Source of the DNA: Adiantum capillus-veneris
Lineage: Eukaryota; Streptophyta; Polypodiopsida; Polypodiales; Pteridaceae
Length of the DNA stretch: 64,000 nt
Direction: 5' to 3'
Assembly: GCA_014529385.2 (NCBI GenBank)
Contig: CM043965.1
Span: forward strand, 11,274,412 to 11,338,411
The position numbers and the translations under genes were made by a program. Positions within the stretch are counted from its first letter, which is position 1; the number at the start of each line of letters is the position of its first letter. Of this stretch, positions 11,065 through 22,646 are shown one piece after another. Under the pieces are notes generated by a model. It saw nothing but the letters and a program-made list of their open reading frames with translations. It had not been told where the DNA came from and made no database searches.

Positions 11065-13540
11065 AATCACTCCCACCAAATTTTGTGATGAGAATGGCTA
11101 CGATATCATACCATACTACATGTTGAGCAAAATTGTGGAGGAGGACGAGAACGGTGGAGATACTGAGAATATGAGGATCAATAAAACAGAAACAAAACTT
11201 GAGATTAAGATAGTAGGCTATGTGGACATCCCCACTAAAGAAATCAAGCAGGAGGGAGAAGAATTTTATGATTCTTCTGATCAAAGTGAAAACAAGGATA
11301 ACGCGGATGACGAGAAGTCGGAAAATACGGAGGGAGACGACAATCAAGATCAAGACAATGACGTCTTCTACAATTTCCCAAACCAAAGTGAGAGACGCCA
11401 AAAAAGATACAAGAGTAAAGGACACCATATCAGTCTACCAACCAGACTGAGACCCATGCCAGAGTTTAGGGGTAAGACACATTTCCTTATGAACATTCAT
11501 GCTGTTGATTGTGCTAAGGATAAAGTGTCAGGAATATTTCTTAAGGTTGTTGAAGACTCAGGTTTTAAGTCTAGACTGTTGAAACCTGAGAAAACCAGCA
11601 AAGCAAAAAAAAGAGTTGCAACAAAAAAACTGAATGTCTCTGGTGGTCCAATTATGACGAAAATTGAACGGAAAACGAGATACAATGAGTTGAAACAAAA
11701 AATTAAAAATGTATGGACAACTGAAATGGAAAGTCGCGATGGAACGAACGCTAGTGATGGGAGTAAAAAGATAGATGTACCTCCTCACTATTGTAAGTAC
11801 ACCATTCAGGAAAAAAGATTGGTGGTTCAGCAACCAATGAGGGAGCCTAAATCAAACGAGTCCTACGATGGGCAAGAGAACGCCAAGAAAATAGACTTAG
11901 CAGAGCCAGGAGAAAGTCCTCGACCTGCTTACATTGCCACAGATCTAGGTCGGGAAGAAGAGGACTTACTGATCAAAACACTTAAGGAGTTTCGAGATGT
12001 ATTTGCATGGTCGTACAAAGATTTGAAGGGGGTGGATCCTAACATTTTTGAACATTCAATCCCGCTGAAGTCTGATGCAAAGCCAAGCAAACGTCCATAC
12101 ACGTATAATGAGACATTTTCCAAAAGGATAAAAGAAGAGATAGATAAACTTATGGAGGCTGAATTTATTTATGAGATAGAGCACACGGATTGGGTGTCCC
12201 CGATAGTGGTGGTACCCAAGAAAAATGGGAAATTACGAGTGTGAGTAAATCTCAAGAAGGTAAATGCAGCAACAATAAGGGACAACTGCCCTCTTCCTAT
12301 CACTGAACACGTCCTGGAACGAGTAGCAGGTAAGCAAGCCTATATCTTTATGGATGGATTCTCTAGTTATAAACAATTGGGGGTCAAACTAGAAGATCAA
12401 TACAAAACAGCGTTTGCAACAGAATGGGGCATATATGCGTTTAGAGTAATGCCATTTGGCTTGACCAATGCTCCAGCCACATTTCAGAGATTAATGACAC
12501 ATGCTTTTAAAGAATACTTGCGAATATTATTGGATATTTACATGGACGACTTGTGTGTCTATTCTCTATTGAGAGAAGACCATATAGATCATCTTAGAAA
12601 GGTATTCAAAAAATGCAAAACATATAGGATTTGCCTCAACCTAGAAAAATGTGTATTCATGGTACGACAAGGTAAAATCTTAGGCCACATAGTGTCAGCT
12701 AATGGAATTACCACTGATGAAGACAAGGTAAAGGTGATCATAGAATTGCCAAGACCAAACACTGTACGAGAGGTACAATCATTGATGGGACATTGTGGAT
12801 ACTACCGACGTTTTATCTACATGTACGCTGTAATAGCAAAACCCTTGTATAGTCTAATCACGATCTTCAATTGGACCAATGAATGTGAGGAGTCATTCCA
12901 AAAACTAAAAGATGCACTGGTATCTGCACCAATTCTAAAAGCACCAGATTGGTCAAAGATCTTCCATGTACATGTAGATGCTTCGGCATTTGCAATAGGC
13001 TGTATATTAGCACAACCAGGGGAGGGTAAGAAGGATTTTCCAATCAGTTATGCTAGTAGAAAACTCAACAGTGCAGAAAAGAATTATACTACCACTGAAA
13101 GAGAAGGATTGGGTATGATATATGCGGTAAACAAATTTCGGCATCACTTGCTCGCGAACAAATTCACATTCTTTGTGGATCATCAGGCACTCTTGTACTT
13201 AGTAAACAAAACTTGTAACACGGGACGAATTGTAAGATGGTTCATTGTGTTGCTGGAGTTTGATTTTACGGTACTAGTTAAGAAAGGAAAAACTCATCAA
13301 AGAGCAGACCACCTTTCTCGATTACTACATGGCGAAAAAGCTACTGGGGTAGATGATGATCTCCCAGACGCATACCTGTTTAATATAGAGATGGTACCGA
13401 AATGGTCAGAGCAAATTATTCCGTTGCTGACATATGGAATGAATCTTGATGACAAACACATAGTGCAAGACGTTAGACAAGCACGAAATTACACAATGCT
13501 TGTGGGAAGAATGTACCATCATGGAAACGATGGATTCTAA
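11036..13540 (+). pseudogene. pol: reverse transcriptase and RNase H of the nested element
   Basis: An acidic, Asp/Glu-rich spacer (11150-11700) leads to reverse transcriptase starting near 11940. Motifs in order are VSPIVVVPKKNGKLRV (12196-12241), [26 protein letters not shown], the catalytic YMDD (IYMDDLCVYS, near 12537-12566) and LGHIVSANGI. RNase H follows with HVDASAFAIGCILAQ (near 12970), TTEREGLGMIYA, FVDHQALLYL and RADHLSRLL. One in-frame TGA (12242) interrupts RT just after the KLRV motif, and TAA at 13538 ends the frame before integrase. All catalytic Asp residues of RT are visible. The second base of the YMDD box (Met) is unusual next to the YLDD or FLDD of many plant Ty3/gypsy elements. 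Confidence 0.9.
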
Positions 13541-13542
13541 GG

Positions 13543-14975
13543 TTGTGTATAGGCCCAGAGGAGTACGAAGCGTATCTAGAGGAGGCCCATACACAAACAG
13601 GGGGATTCCATAGAGGAAATCAAATGATGTATGAACAACTAAGAAGACTTGGAGTGTATTGGCCAGGAATGGCAGGCGAAGTAGCTAAGTACATCAAGAA
13701 ATGCGACTTTTGCACATCCAATACTACTGTGGATTATGCCACATTATACCAAGTGACAGTAGCACCCGCATGGAGTCATGCTATTGTGGAATATTGACTA
13801 ATAAGGAGCTGCCAGGAGATTGGTCTAAAGCCAGACAAAAGTCTTTACAAATCGAAGTGAATAGGTATGCCCTCATTAGTGACCAATTGTATAAAAGAGG
13901 AACTGATGACCAACTGAGGTTAGTTCCTCATGAGAATGACTACTTTCCATTATTGGAACAAGCTCATGCAGGCATAGCAGGAGGTCATTTTTCAGAAGAG
14001 AGAACCATAAAAATCATTATGGTTGCAGGTATATGGTGGCCGACCATGATTCAAGATGCAGCAGAATTCGTGAAAAGGTGTGATGAATGTCAACGCACTA
14101 AGGTACCAGTTAAAAGAGACAAAATGCCTTTAAGGCCAATGATGAGTGCTCGAGCATTCGCTAAATGGGTATTGGACTTTGTTGGTCCTATCACTCCACC
14201 AGCGTATCGTTCACAAGCACAATATATCATAGTGGCCACGGATTACATGACCAAATGGGTGGAAGAAAAAGCCACAACGAAAGCAAACGCTAGAACCACG
14301 ACACAATTCTTATATGAATATGTGTTTACACGTTATGGCCTTCCAATCGAGCTGGTGAGTGATAGAGGGACACACTTTGTAAATGAAGTTATCCAACATC
14401 TCTTAAATGAGTTTATGGTAATTCATCGCAAATATGCACCCTATCATCCACAAGCCAATGGCCAAGCGGAAGCGACCAACAAAATATTGTGCACAGTTCT
14501 TACGAAATTGGTTAGCGAAACAAGAACAAATTGGGATCAGATGCTCTATTCGGCATTGTGGGCTTATCGAGTTGCATATAAAACAACACTCAATGCTACA
14601 CCATTTAATATGGTATATGGGTTAAATGCAATATTGCCTATTGACTTTTTGATCCCCACACTAAGGGTAGCCACACAATTGGACTGGACAGAGCATGAAC
14701 TTTCAGAATGGTTAGAGGACCTTGAAAAATTAGATGAGTTACGACTCAATGCTGTAGCAGCCATATATGCAAAAAAAAGACAACAGAAAGAGTTTTTTGA
14801 CAAACATGTCAAGAACAAGGACTTTAAAATGGGCGACTATGTCTTAGTATACACCCTTAAACAGCATGCCAAAAAGCTAAAGAAAAGGGGAATGGGGCCT
14901 TATTTGATCCAAGAAATATCGTCCAGCGGAGCAGTAAAACTGTCGACACTAGATGGAAAAGAAATGCCGAACTAG
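13543..14975 (+). pseudogene. pol: integrase with two tandem H2C2 zinc modules
   Basis: The first module (13543-13797) has HTQTGGFHRGNQ and CDFC around GVYWPGMAGEVAKYIKK. Directly after it, in another frame (13701-14975), a linker carries a second full module: HAGIAGGHF … GIWWPTMIQDAAEFVKRCDEC. The integrase core follows, with catalytic D in WVLDFVGPIT (near 14170), D in LVSDRGTHFV (near 14352) and E in HPQANGQAEATNK (near 14470). The C-terminal part includes GDYVLVYT and GPYLIQEISSSGAVKLS. No chromodomain is present. One stop (TGA 13795) and a frameshift separate the zinc modules. A doubled zinc module is not the standard arrangement. Confidence 0.88.
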
Positions 14976-14999
14976 ATTAGTGGGTGTCGTTTAAAAAAA

Positions 15000-15782
15000 T
15001 ATCATCTACCTTTAACACCGGAAATGTTGTTTCAATTGCATTATGGAAAAGCCTATAGACAGGAACAACAAAGAATTCAGGACCAGGCACAACAAGAAGC
15101 CAAGCAATGGATTGCTAAACGAAAGCAGTTTCTCAGGACAATAAACATGGTCACCCCAATGATGACTGACGAATATCCTCTTTCGACATCTCAAACAAAC
15201 GAAGCAGATATACAAAGCGAAGAATTAGCAAAGACCATGACAGACTTTAGGGCTTAGGACGATAGCATCATTGACGACTTGGAACGTACGTGGTGTAGTC
15301 CTTACATAAAAGCTTATGCAGGCACAAAACAAGTTGAAATCTATGCATTGCTTGACACTGGAGCAAAAATGAGCGTCATCAGCTTTGAGCTCTTTCAGAA
15401 ACTTGGACCAATGAGGACGATCCCAGAAACACACCGGTTGAAAGTAGCATTGGGTGATGAGGTGACCACGTTGTGGTCTATTATAATATCAATCACAGTG
15501 CAGGCACACCAGTACACTACAAAATTCCATGTACTGCCACCAAGTAAATCAGCAACGCCGTGTATCTTAGCAATGTCATGGATGAAAGCTAGCAGGGTAT
15601 TCATTGATTTGGATACTAATGAAGCACTGTTCCAAAATGACAACTTTTCAGAACCCTTCTTATCATATAACCAATACATGTCAAGGAGGAAACAGGAGTC
15701 AATACAACCGCAAGGATATGCCCAACAAAAAACAGAGTTTACAAGTCCAGCAACGTCTTATCAAAAATCAACAACCATGTAG
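15000..15782 (+). pseudogene. second retropepsin-like domain fused after integrase
   Basis: It lies in the same frame as integrase, past TAG 14973 and TAG 15255. A basic helical linker (QEQQRIQDQAQQEAKQWIAKR, near 15059-15120) is followed by an aspartic-protease-like fold. EIYALLDTGAKMSVISFELF (near 15335-15395) carries the DTGA active site, with LKVALGDEVTTLWS as the flap region. It closes with PCILAMSWMKASRVFIDLDT (near 15558-15615) in place of ILGMDWL. The canonical protease of this element is already present at 9641-11064, so this is an extra copy of the fold, diverged well beyond a recent duplication. Function (second protease, or a structural domain) is unknown. Confidence 0.75.
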
Positions 15783-16359
15783 GGAACCAGGCAAGTTTGG
15801 GTACGGCATACGGATCTGGCCGAGGCACAATTACATCAAAAGAGGAAATACAAAGTTTGGATAAGGCAAGACAACCTAATTCCTATAAAAAAGGGGGCAG
15901 AAGAACAGACAAAACACCAAAAGCCAACAAACCTTCAAAGAACCACAGTCAATCGGTCGATTACGCAACGGACTATATTGGTATGGCGGCCAAAATTGCC
16001 AATTCAAAACAGGCCAACAACACAAGAAGGGAGGCCAAAGATGACCATCGAGCATTTATCTACAACTGTCAATGTCAAGCCACATCATGCAAACAGCACG
16101 AGGAAACAAATAGAATCAACAACAAAAACTACAAGGATCTATAAGACCCAAGTCATCAAAGGAGAAAGAAAAAATGTTCCACCAAAAAATGCAACAAAAT
16201 ATACGACAATATCGACTTCAAAGGATCCACATACACCAATTCAAAACCAGTGGAAAACAATCAAACAAAGAGCGGAAGATTTACAACTACTCCTTGCAAA
16301 GAAAATTTGCCAGCCAACTCAAGCTACCACAGGAAACCTCAACGACAAATGCCAATAAG
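15783..16359 (+). pseudogene. polar basic C-terminal tail, probable end of pol
   Basis: Overlapping frames (15797-16144 and 15978-16358) code for Asn/Gln/Lys/Thr-rich sequence with no domain. The reading plausibly continues the second-retropepsin polyprotein through frameshifts. Composition matches the upstream pol, and the AT-rich non-coding block begins after it. Confidence that it is translated is low. Confidence 0.35.
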
Positions 16360-16518
16360 CGAATCGCTTATACCTTCCTCTTACACCGCATAAATTCTTT
16401 CTACATGCATTGACTGCACATGCATATAGGGCTATATTACAAGGCCTGCATTAGCACGAGTTCACACCCATGCACAACACATACCCTTGACGATACCGTG
16501 TCGTCCGGGAGGACTCCA

Positions 16519-16534
16519 ATTAGGAGGGGGGGAG
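16519..16534 (+). other. internal polypurine tract copy (central PPT-like)
   Basis: ATTAGGAGGGGGGGAG here is identical base for base to the tract at 22631-22646 that abuts the 3' LTR. It lies about 6.1 kb upstream of that LTR. It may be a second plus-strand primer site. Alternatively it marks the old 3' end of an ancestral element before the accessory region was acquired. Confidence 0.7.
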
Positions 16535-18168
16535 GCATTCCAAATGCGGACTCATGACTCATGTCATATATTAGAGGGCAATGTTTGTGAGCAATTTTTC
16601 AACCATTTTTGTGTTTTATTGTGTGATTTTGGGAAAAATAATATACCCTCGTAATTAATCAGAATTGGGGACCAAATCATCATACATGAACCCCTAGGGA
16701 TGTGTATAGACTATAAAGAGAGTCAAATCTGGCCAAAAAACGTCTAAAAACAGCAAAAAATAGGCCAAGGTTGACGATTATGAGTGAGAATGTACATAGA
16801 CGAGAAAAAAGTGAGCTACAAAGTCTTTTGCTTTTCATTGGTATTTTCATAGGTTAGAATTGCTATTTTTGGGTTATTTTGGGATTTATTTTCTTTATTT
16901 TAGCCATTTTCTAGCAAAAATTATAGAAAAAAATACGTAATCTAAATGGAAACACAAAAGAAGAGACGCCTAATTGGAGCAAGGTAAAGAAGACATAGAA
17001 AAAATAGGGACTGCAAAGGTGACAGGGCAAAATGACCACCGTCATGAAGGGACCTCCAATAGGAGAAATCTACAAAAATTGTAGAACTGGAGCAACCGAG
17101 GTCCACCGAGGTCCAAATCAAGAAATTTGCGAGCCTAAACTGCATCTCGCAAAAAGTTATGGCCACAGGTAAAAGATGGGAAAATTTTGTGTCGGAGTCT
17201 CGATTACATATAGAGAGGCTAGGCTAGAAATCTCTCATTTGAGCCATTTTCCATTGTGAGAGAGAGAGAGCTCCCTACAATAGTTGAGACTTCTAGAAGC
17301 TCATCCATCACTCACGGTCACCAGATCGACATCAGATATGAGAGGTACGCTCGTCAACACTGACTCTAAGTGTTGTTTACTTCAGTTAGTCGCAAAACCT
17401 CGCCAGCATCACAATCACAACCTGTGCACACATATGGTAGACCGGTTGTTAGAGAGACCTAGAGGCCACCAAATGGAACCAAAATTGAAAGGCACAATGC
17501 CTATAGCTTAGGGATCAAGCCTATGACCTTGGAAAGCGCGAAGGAAGCCGCTCAGAAAACCCTAATTTCACAGGACCTGCAAAAGGGCAATTGAACCAAG
17601 GTGATCGGAAATGAGCCAAAACTCATAGACAGCAAGCCAATAACCTCAACAAACCGACTGAAGGGTTAGACCATGAAAAAGTTCGTCAAAACGGAGCCTA
17701 AAGTCCCTATCTAACGAAAATTTCACAAAGCGTCACGATACTCTAACGGGCCGACCAAATGACAAAATGACACCAAATTTAACAAGGTACATCCAAAAGA
17801 GGTCAACTACGAGATGGAATGTGTCCACTCAGGAAAAAAGCTCTTCCACTAGGGCAAATGCCAGCAAAAGGCTAGAAAGATGTCCAAATGGTCGTTTTTG
17901 GTGTTGTAAACACCAAAACAACAACCGACTGCTTTGATGGAAGGTCAAAAGGAAATAAAAGATAGCCGGAGTCATACAATGACCAAAAGGAACGGCGACC
18001 ATCACCTAAGTGGTCTGGTTCGACTCCAGGACCAGCTAAGTGCTGCAAACAAGGAGTACACTCTTCTAAATTGATTAAAACTTGATGTGTGTCTAGGAGA
18101 GCCTATTAACACCATTGTGGTCAACTAACATCAAAAAAAAAAAAAAAAGGTAAAAATGACTAAGTACT

Positions 18169-18186
18169 AGTATATCGCGATAGACT
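18169..18186. repeat. 18 bp palindrome, copy 2 (one mismatch)
   Basis: AGTATATCGCGATAGACT, one base off the consensus AGTCTATCGCGATAGACT. Confidence 0.85.
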
Positions 18187-18306
18187 TGAATTTACAATTC
18201 GACAAGTAAAATTTTGATTTTGGCTTCATGAGGGGTTCTAACAAGGAATATTAACCACCATTATCAAATCAAAGTGCAAAAGGGATCTCTTTTGGCCAAA
18301 TAACCT

Positions 18307-18324
18307 AGTCTATCGCGATAGACT
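18307..18324. repeat. 18 bp palindrome, copy 3
   Basis: A perfect copy, 138 bp after copy 2, flanked by CT on the left and TG on the right. Confidence 0.9.
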
Positions 18325-18593
18325 TGCTACTACAATATTTGGGGGAAAGACTTTTCAAAATTTTCACAAAACAGACTTGGGAAAGCACATGAAGGCAGTA
18401 AATCAAATTTGGTGACAAGATGGACTTATATGGCAAGCCGAGAAAGACATGACGACAACTCAGAGTCAGAATAGGACATCTCAAGGGCAGACAGTTAAAA
18501 TTCACATGTGAGATGTCAAGAAACCTTACATCAACTTGGAGAAGGCAGACAGATGATCACAGAGCCAAAAAATGACAAATTGACACGAGTACC

Positions 18594-18611
18594 AGTCTAT
18601 TGCGATAGACT
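18594..18611. repeat. 18 bp palindrome, copy 4 (one mismatch)
   Basis: AGTCTATTGCGATAGACT; the central CGCG has become TGCG, as expected from deamination of a methylated CpG. Confidence 0.85.
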
Positions 18612-18892
18612 AAGTAGAGGGATACTAGGCCATCTAACCAAAAATTTGAATTAACAGTTGGATTCAGCATGATGCAAGAAGACTACCCACTAAGTTTGAG
18701 CCCAAAACAACACAAAATGAAGGAGATAGACCAACATCTCCTTGGAAGGAATCTGGAAAAATGGGAGTTGATCCAAAAAGGGGTCACTTGACATTCATTT
18801 GAGGTGAAAATGGGATCAGATCATGTGCAAGGTATGAGAAACCAATTGGTGGAGGCACAACTGCAAAATAGGACCCTTGTCAAAAGATGGCT

Positions 18893-18910
18893 AGTCTATC
18901 GCGATAGACT
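18893..18910. repeat. 18 bp palindrome, copy 5
   Basis: A perfect copy, 299 bp after copy 4 and about 300 bp before the accessory ORF start. Confidence 0.9.
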
Positions 18911-19206
18911 GAGCAAAAGTTGCAAATGAACTGATTTTCAGTTTGGGATTATAGAGTGACCTTACATGCCCTGTGAACATACACCACAAAAAATTTCAAG
19001 GCATTTGGACTTGTTCTCCTTCACCAACAACATTAATTTGAAGCCGTCAGAGTCGCACAATGGAAGAGCTTGTCTATCTGCTAACATTTTACCTTAACTC
19101 ATCTTGGGACTAAGAAGGCTCATCTAGATGCATGATTAAGTGGTAATCAATTTAGAAGAGAAGTACTATGTTTGTACATTAACTGTTAATTGTGAATACA
19201 TGATCC

Positions 19207-22200
19207 ATGGATGCTTCTCCGAGGAAAAGAAAAGGCAAGAACCTGGCAACGGAAGGTGCAATACCCTATGCACTTCTACCCAATTCACTAAAGCCAGCGG
19301 CCACCTGGATACCTGCAGACGTGCAACAGGCGGCAGCCTTTCAGATCTATCAAGGTTCATATGTGGATGACAAAATAAATTTAGTGGATACAGTGATGAT
19401 CCCCAAGGAGGCAGAAAATTACTTGAAAAGATCACCGCAAAGGTCATGGCTCAAAAAAGTTGGCTTGTGGAACTTTGTATCACTACCACCAGTAGAGATA
19501 GATTTCAAGAGGGTACAACACCTAATTGAGACTATCCAAGAAGATGGAACTTGCAGAGTGACAGGCATGGATAATGAAGTGATGGAGATCAAGATCACCA
19601 AAGAAATCATCAAGGAGGCATTGAAATTGTCTGATCAAGAAGCCAACATGAGAGAAAGAAGAAAAAACCTCACAGTCTACTTGCAAAAGTCCAAACTACC
19701 ATCTTTCGAACTCATAGCAAACCCGGAAGTAAGAGAACTGACATAGATCTACAGTCAGTGTTTGTTGAGCTACAGCAAAAGACCGCCAAGATACACTACA
19801 CCACACGGGAGCATCTCAACCACACTGACATGGGCTACGGGAATGACCCATGAGTTCTATATAGATCACGCATCATATCTGTTTGAAGAAGTGACAAAGC
19901 TAAGGCAGGACAAGCCAAATTACATTGCAGGAGGAGAAGTCCTCACCAGAATCATATACCAGGCCATAGGCGCGACAGATCAGCTTCCACCTGCTCCCCA
20001 TCAAAACAATTGGCTGGTGTTAAGAGAGAATATCGAAGACAGATCACAAAGGAAAGTACCGGCCTCTATTAACACCATTGGAGGATGCAGGCTGGAAAGA
20101 GTAACAAGAAGTACACAAGAAAAAATGGAAGAAGAAAGAAGAACTAAAGAGAAAGATGTCCGACTAAAGAAGCGAAAAGCGGAAATGGAAAACAACACCA
20201 AGTTGTAGAAGATAGCAAAAATGGAAAGGATGCTAGAAGGATTTGCTCTAGAGACATCTCTACGAGGCGATGTAGGCACCACCTGGAAACCTTCTAGTAG
20301 CACTTACACACTGAGAATGAAGGATAAAAACAACCCAGCTTTTGAGTCGGACTGGTTCGAGAGGTACATCCAAGAAAGAAATGCTAGGGACGAACCAGAA
20401 TTGCTACTAGAAGAGGAGGATCTCCAAACTTTGAGAGATCAGTTGAGGCCAACTTCACGAGATAAGGAAACACCACTGCCATCTCCAAGGCTAGAGACAA
20501 GTGAGAGGCAATCTACCCCACCTGCTGACTCTCCTTCGCATTCAAAAAGCTCACATCGTGATGAGAGAGTTCATACACCACCCAGTGAAGAAGAAGAAGA
20601 AGAAAGAACAAATGGTCACCCAAACACTGGAACCATATCACAAATTGATAAAGGCAAGCAAAAGGAGGTGGATCAGACAAAAGATAAAGCTTCCTCCTCT
20701 CAAGAAATTGAGTTGGAAGCTACTATAGATGAAGATTTGCAATCAATGGAGACAATACTAAACCGAACAAGACTGCACAGTCAATGGTTAGCTGATCAGA
20801 ACAGGTCCAACAAAACAAAGTTAGAAAAAACCCATCAAGAAGTTATGAGACTTCAGGAGCAAAGAGATGACACTCTAAAAATGATCAGCATCAGAGATGC
20901 TGAGATCTTGGGGCTCAAAAGCATGGTAAATCTCCTCAAAGACAATTTACAGGAGTTTGAAGATTTCAATGCCATTTGTGAAGATAAAATCAACGTATTC
21001 CTTGAAGATGTCATTGATAGAGATGAACACATCCATAAGTTGGAAAAAGAAAAGCAAGATGCGCTGGAGACAATCAAAAGTTTGCAAGTCATCATCGATG
21101 ACTTACAAATTGAAGTCAAAGATTTGAGGGCAGTAACAAATATACAAGCAAGGGAAATCGAACGAGCTAAGAAACAAAAAACGTCGCTACCAACAACATC
21201 GGTAGTCCACCCACAAGAAGAAGTGGCTGCACTGAAGAGGGAGCTGGAGTTGGAAAGAAAACAGCGTTTAATGATAGCCGAAAGTGCGCTTAGAGTAGAG
21301 GATCAACTACAAAGTCAAATTTCAGACTTACAAAGTGAACAGCAACAAGGACCAGCTCCTGAAAGTGAAATGGAAAGCATTGTTTCCAAATCACTCAGGG
21401 AAGAAAATGAAAACTTGCACATCAGGGTAAAACAGTTAGAGGAGTCTGCAACTCAAAAAGAGATGGAATTTCAAGCTCTCCAAATCAATAGTAGAACAAT
21501 GGCTGCGCAAATCGCAAGTCTTCAAACTGCAAGGCAACACCAAGGACAGGTACGAGTGCACCTGGAGCAAGTAGCCACGGATTTGACTGGACTGGCCGAA
21601 GTATATGGGGGTCAAGATGACTACGAGGGAGAATCACATGATCAGGAAGCCCCAGATACACAGACTGATCAAACTGGCTCCAAAGACCAAGAAATAGACG
21701 AAGATTCAGTCACGAGATTGGAAGAGCAGAGGTTGGCCAAGCAAATGGAAAAACAATCAGAGATGATATGGTACAAGGCAATGCAACTAGAAAAGGAGAT
21801 GCTACAAGGGCTCTCCAGATCAGGCAAAACAGCAGCAGAGCTATGGGAGGAATGGAATGCCCCTATGTTACCCTATGCTCTGCTGAAATACGAAACTCTA
21901 ACACATCAATGGCAGCTCGCAAAAGAAGAACAAGTGCCAGTGTTTGAAGGAGAATTACAGGATCGGGAACAACAAAACAGAATAGTAGACAGCCATCCAA
22001 AGTGGAGGCGTCAATGGCTCTTGGATCATCCTAATAACCTGATCCACTTAGTCAACGCACCGATGAGCTGAGGAATGACAAAACTTTTTGCCCAACTCCC
22101 CGAACATACACCTACAACCAACATAAAGCACTACAAAGCAGAAATCCGACATGGCTAAATTATCCAGTATTGCCAGGGCCTGTAGAGGGAGAGAGAATAT

Positions 22201-22598
22201 CCGGTTCTTACATGGTGAAAACCCTTCAGGGCGCCATTGCAAAATTCAGAGGCTCTCCCGACCTATCCTGCAAGATGCTATGTAAAATAGCTCGAACCTT
22301 TTTGGCCTGTCTCACAGTCTTCTCAGAAAGCTGGACTTCAAAGTATATGAATACCAAAAGAAGCATCTCAGAGCTGTCATACGATCTAAGTGGGCCACCT
22401 ACAGAGCCAGTATTGTATGCCTATTTCAGACGGCTAATGTTTCTGCCAAGCTACCATCTCCAAACCTTCGAAGAAGCATTTTACACATGCTTCTTCATGT
22501 ACAAGTCCAAAATTTTTGGCCCATTAATGGCAAGCGAGTCTATGCGATATGATGCGTTTCTACATCAAATCAACCAAGAAGGACGACAACGACACTGA
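19207..22598 (+). pseudogene. accessory coiled-coil ORF of the nested element
   Basis: One frame from ATG 19207 runs to 22071, broken only by TAG 19744 and TAG 20206. A -1 shift between 22035 and 22070 opens a frame to 22598, which ends 32 bp before the polypurine tract. The product would be about 1,100 residues. The N-terminus is basic (SPRKRKGKNL, nuclear-signal-like), followed by a globular part (19280-20000). Next comes an acidic Ser/Pro-rich segment with a Glu run (20580-20620), then a long heptad-rich coiled coil (about 20730-21560), then a Trp-rich C-terminal part. No signal peptide or membrane segment is visible, so it does not look like an envelope protein. Position matches the extra 3' ORFs of some plant Ty3/gypsy elements. 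Function unknown. Confidence 0.75.
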
Positions 22599-22630
22599 AG
22601 ACAAAGATGATCATGTCGTGGTAGACATGA

Positions 22631-22646
22631 ATTAGGAGGGGGGGAG
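22631..22646 (+). other. polypurine tract
   Basis: ATTAGGAGGGGGGGAG sits immediately before the 3' LTR, the normal place for the plus-strand primer. Confidence 0.92.

Larger units (their letters stand above)
16360..19206 (+). other. 2.8 kb non-coding block with palindromes and internal purine tract
   Basis: No ORF of interest lies in this block, which separates pol from the accessory ORF. It contains an exact duplicate of the element's polypurine tract (16519-16534), an AG run near 17261-17272, an A tract near 18133-18148, and four copies of the 18 bp palindrome between 18169 and 18910. Its role could be a promoter or splice region for the downstream ORF, but no clear TATA box stands out. 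Confidence 0.6.

Noticed and set aside
19207-22598. Envelope-like gene
   Set aside because: No signal peptide, transmembrane segment or fusion-type region is visible; the product is charged and coiled-coil.
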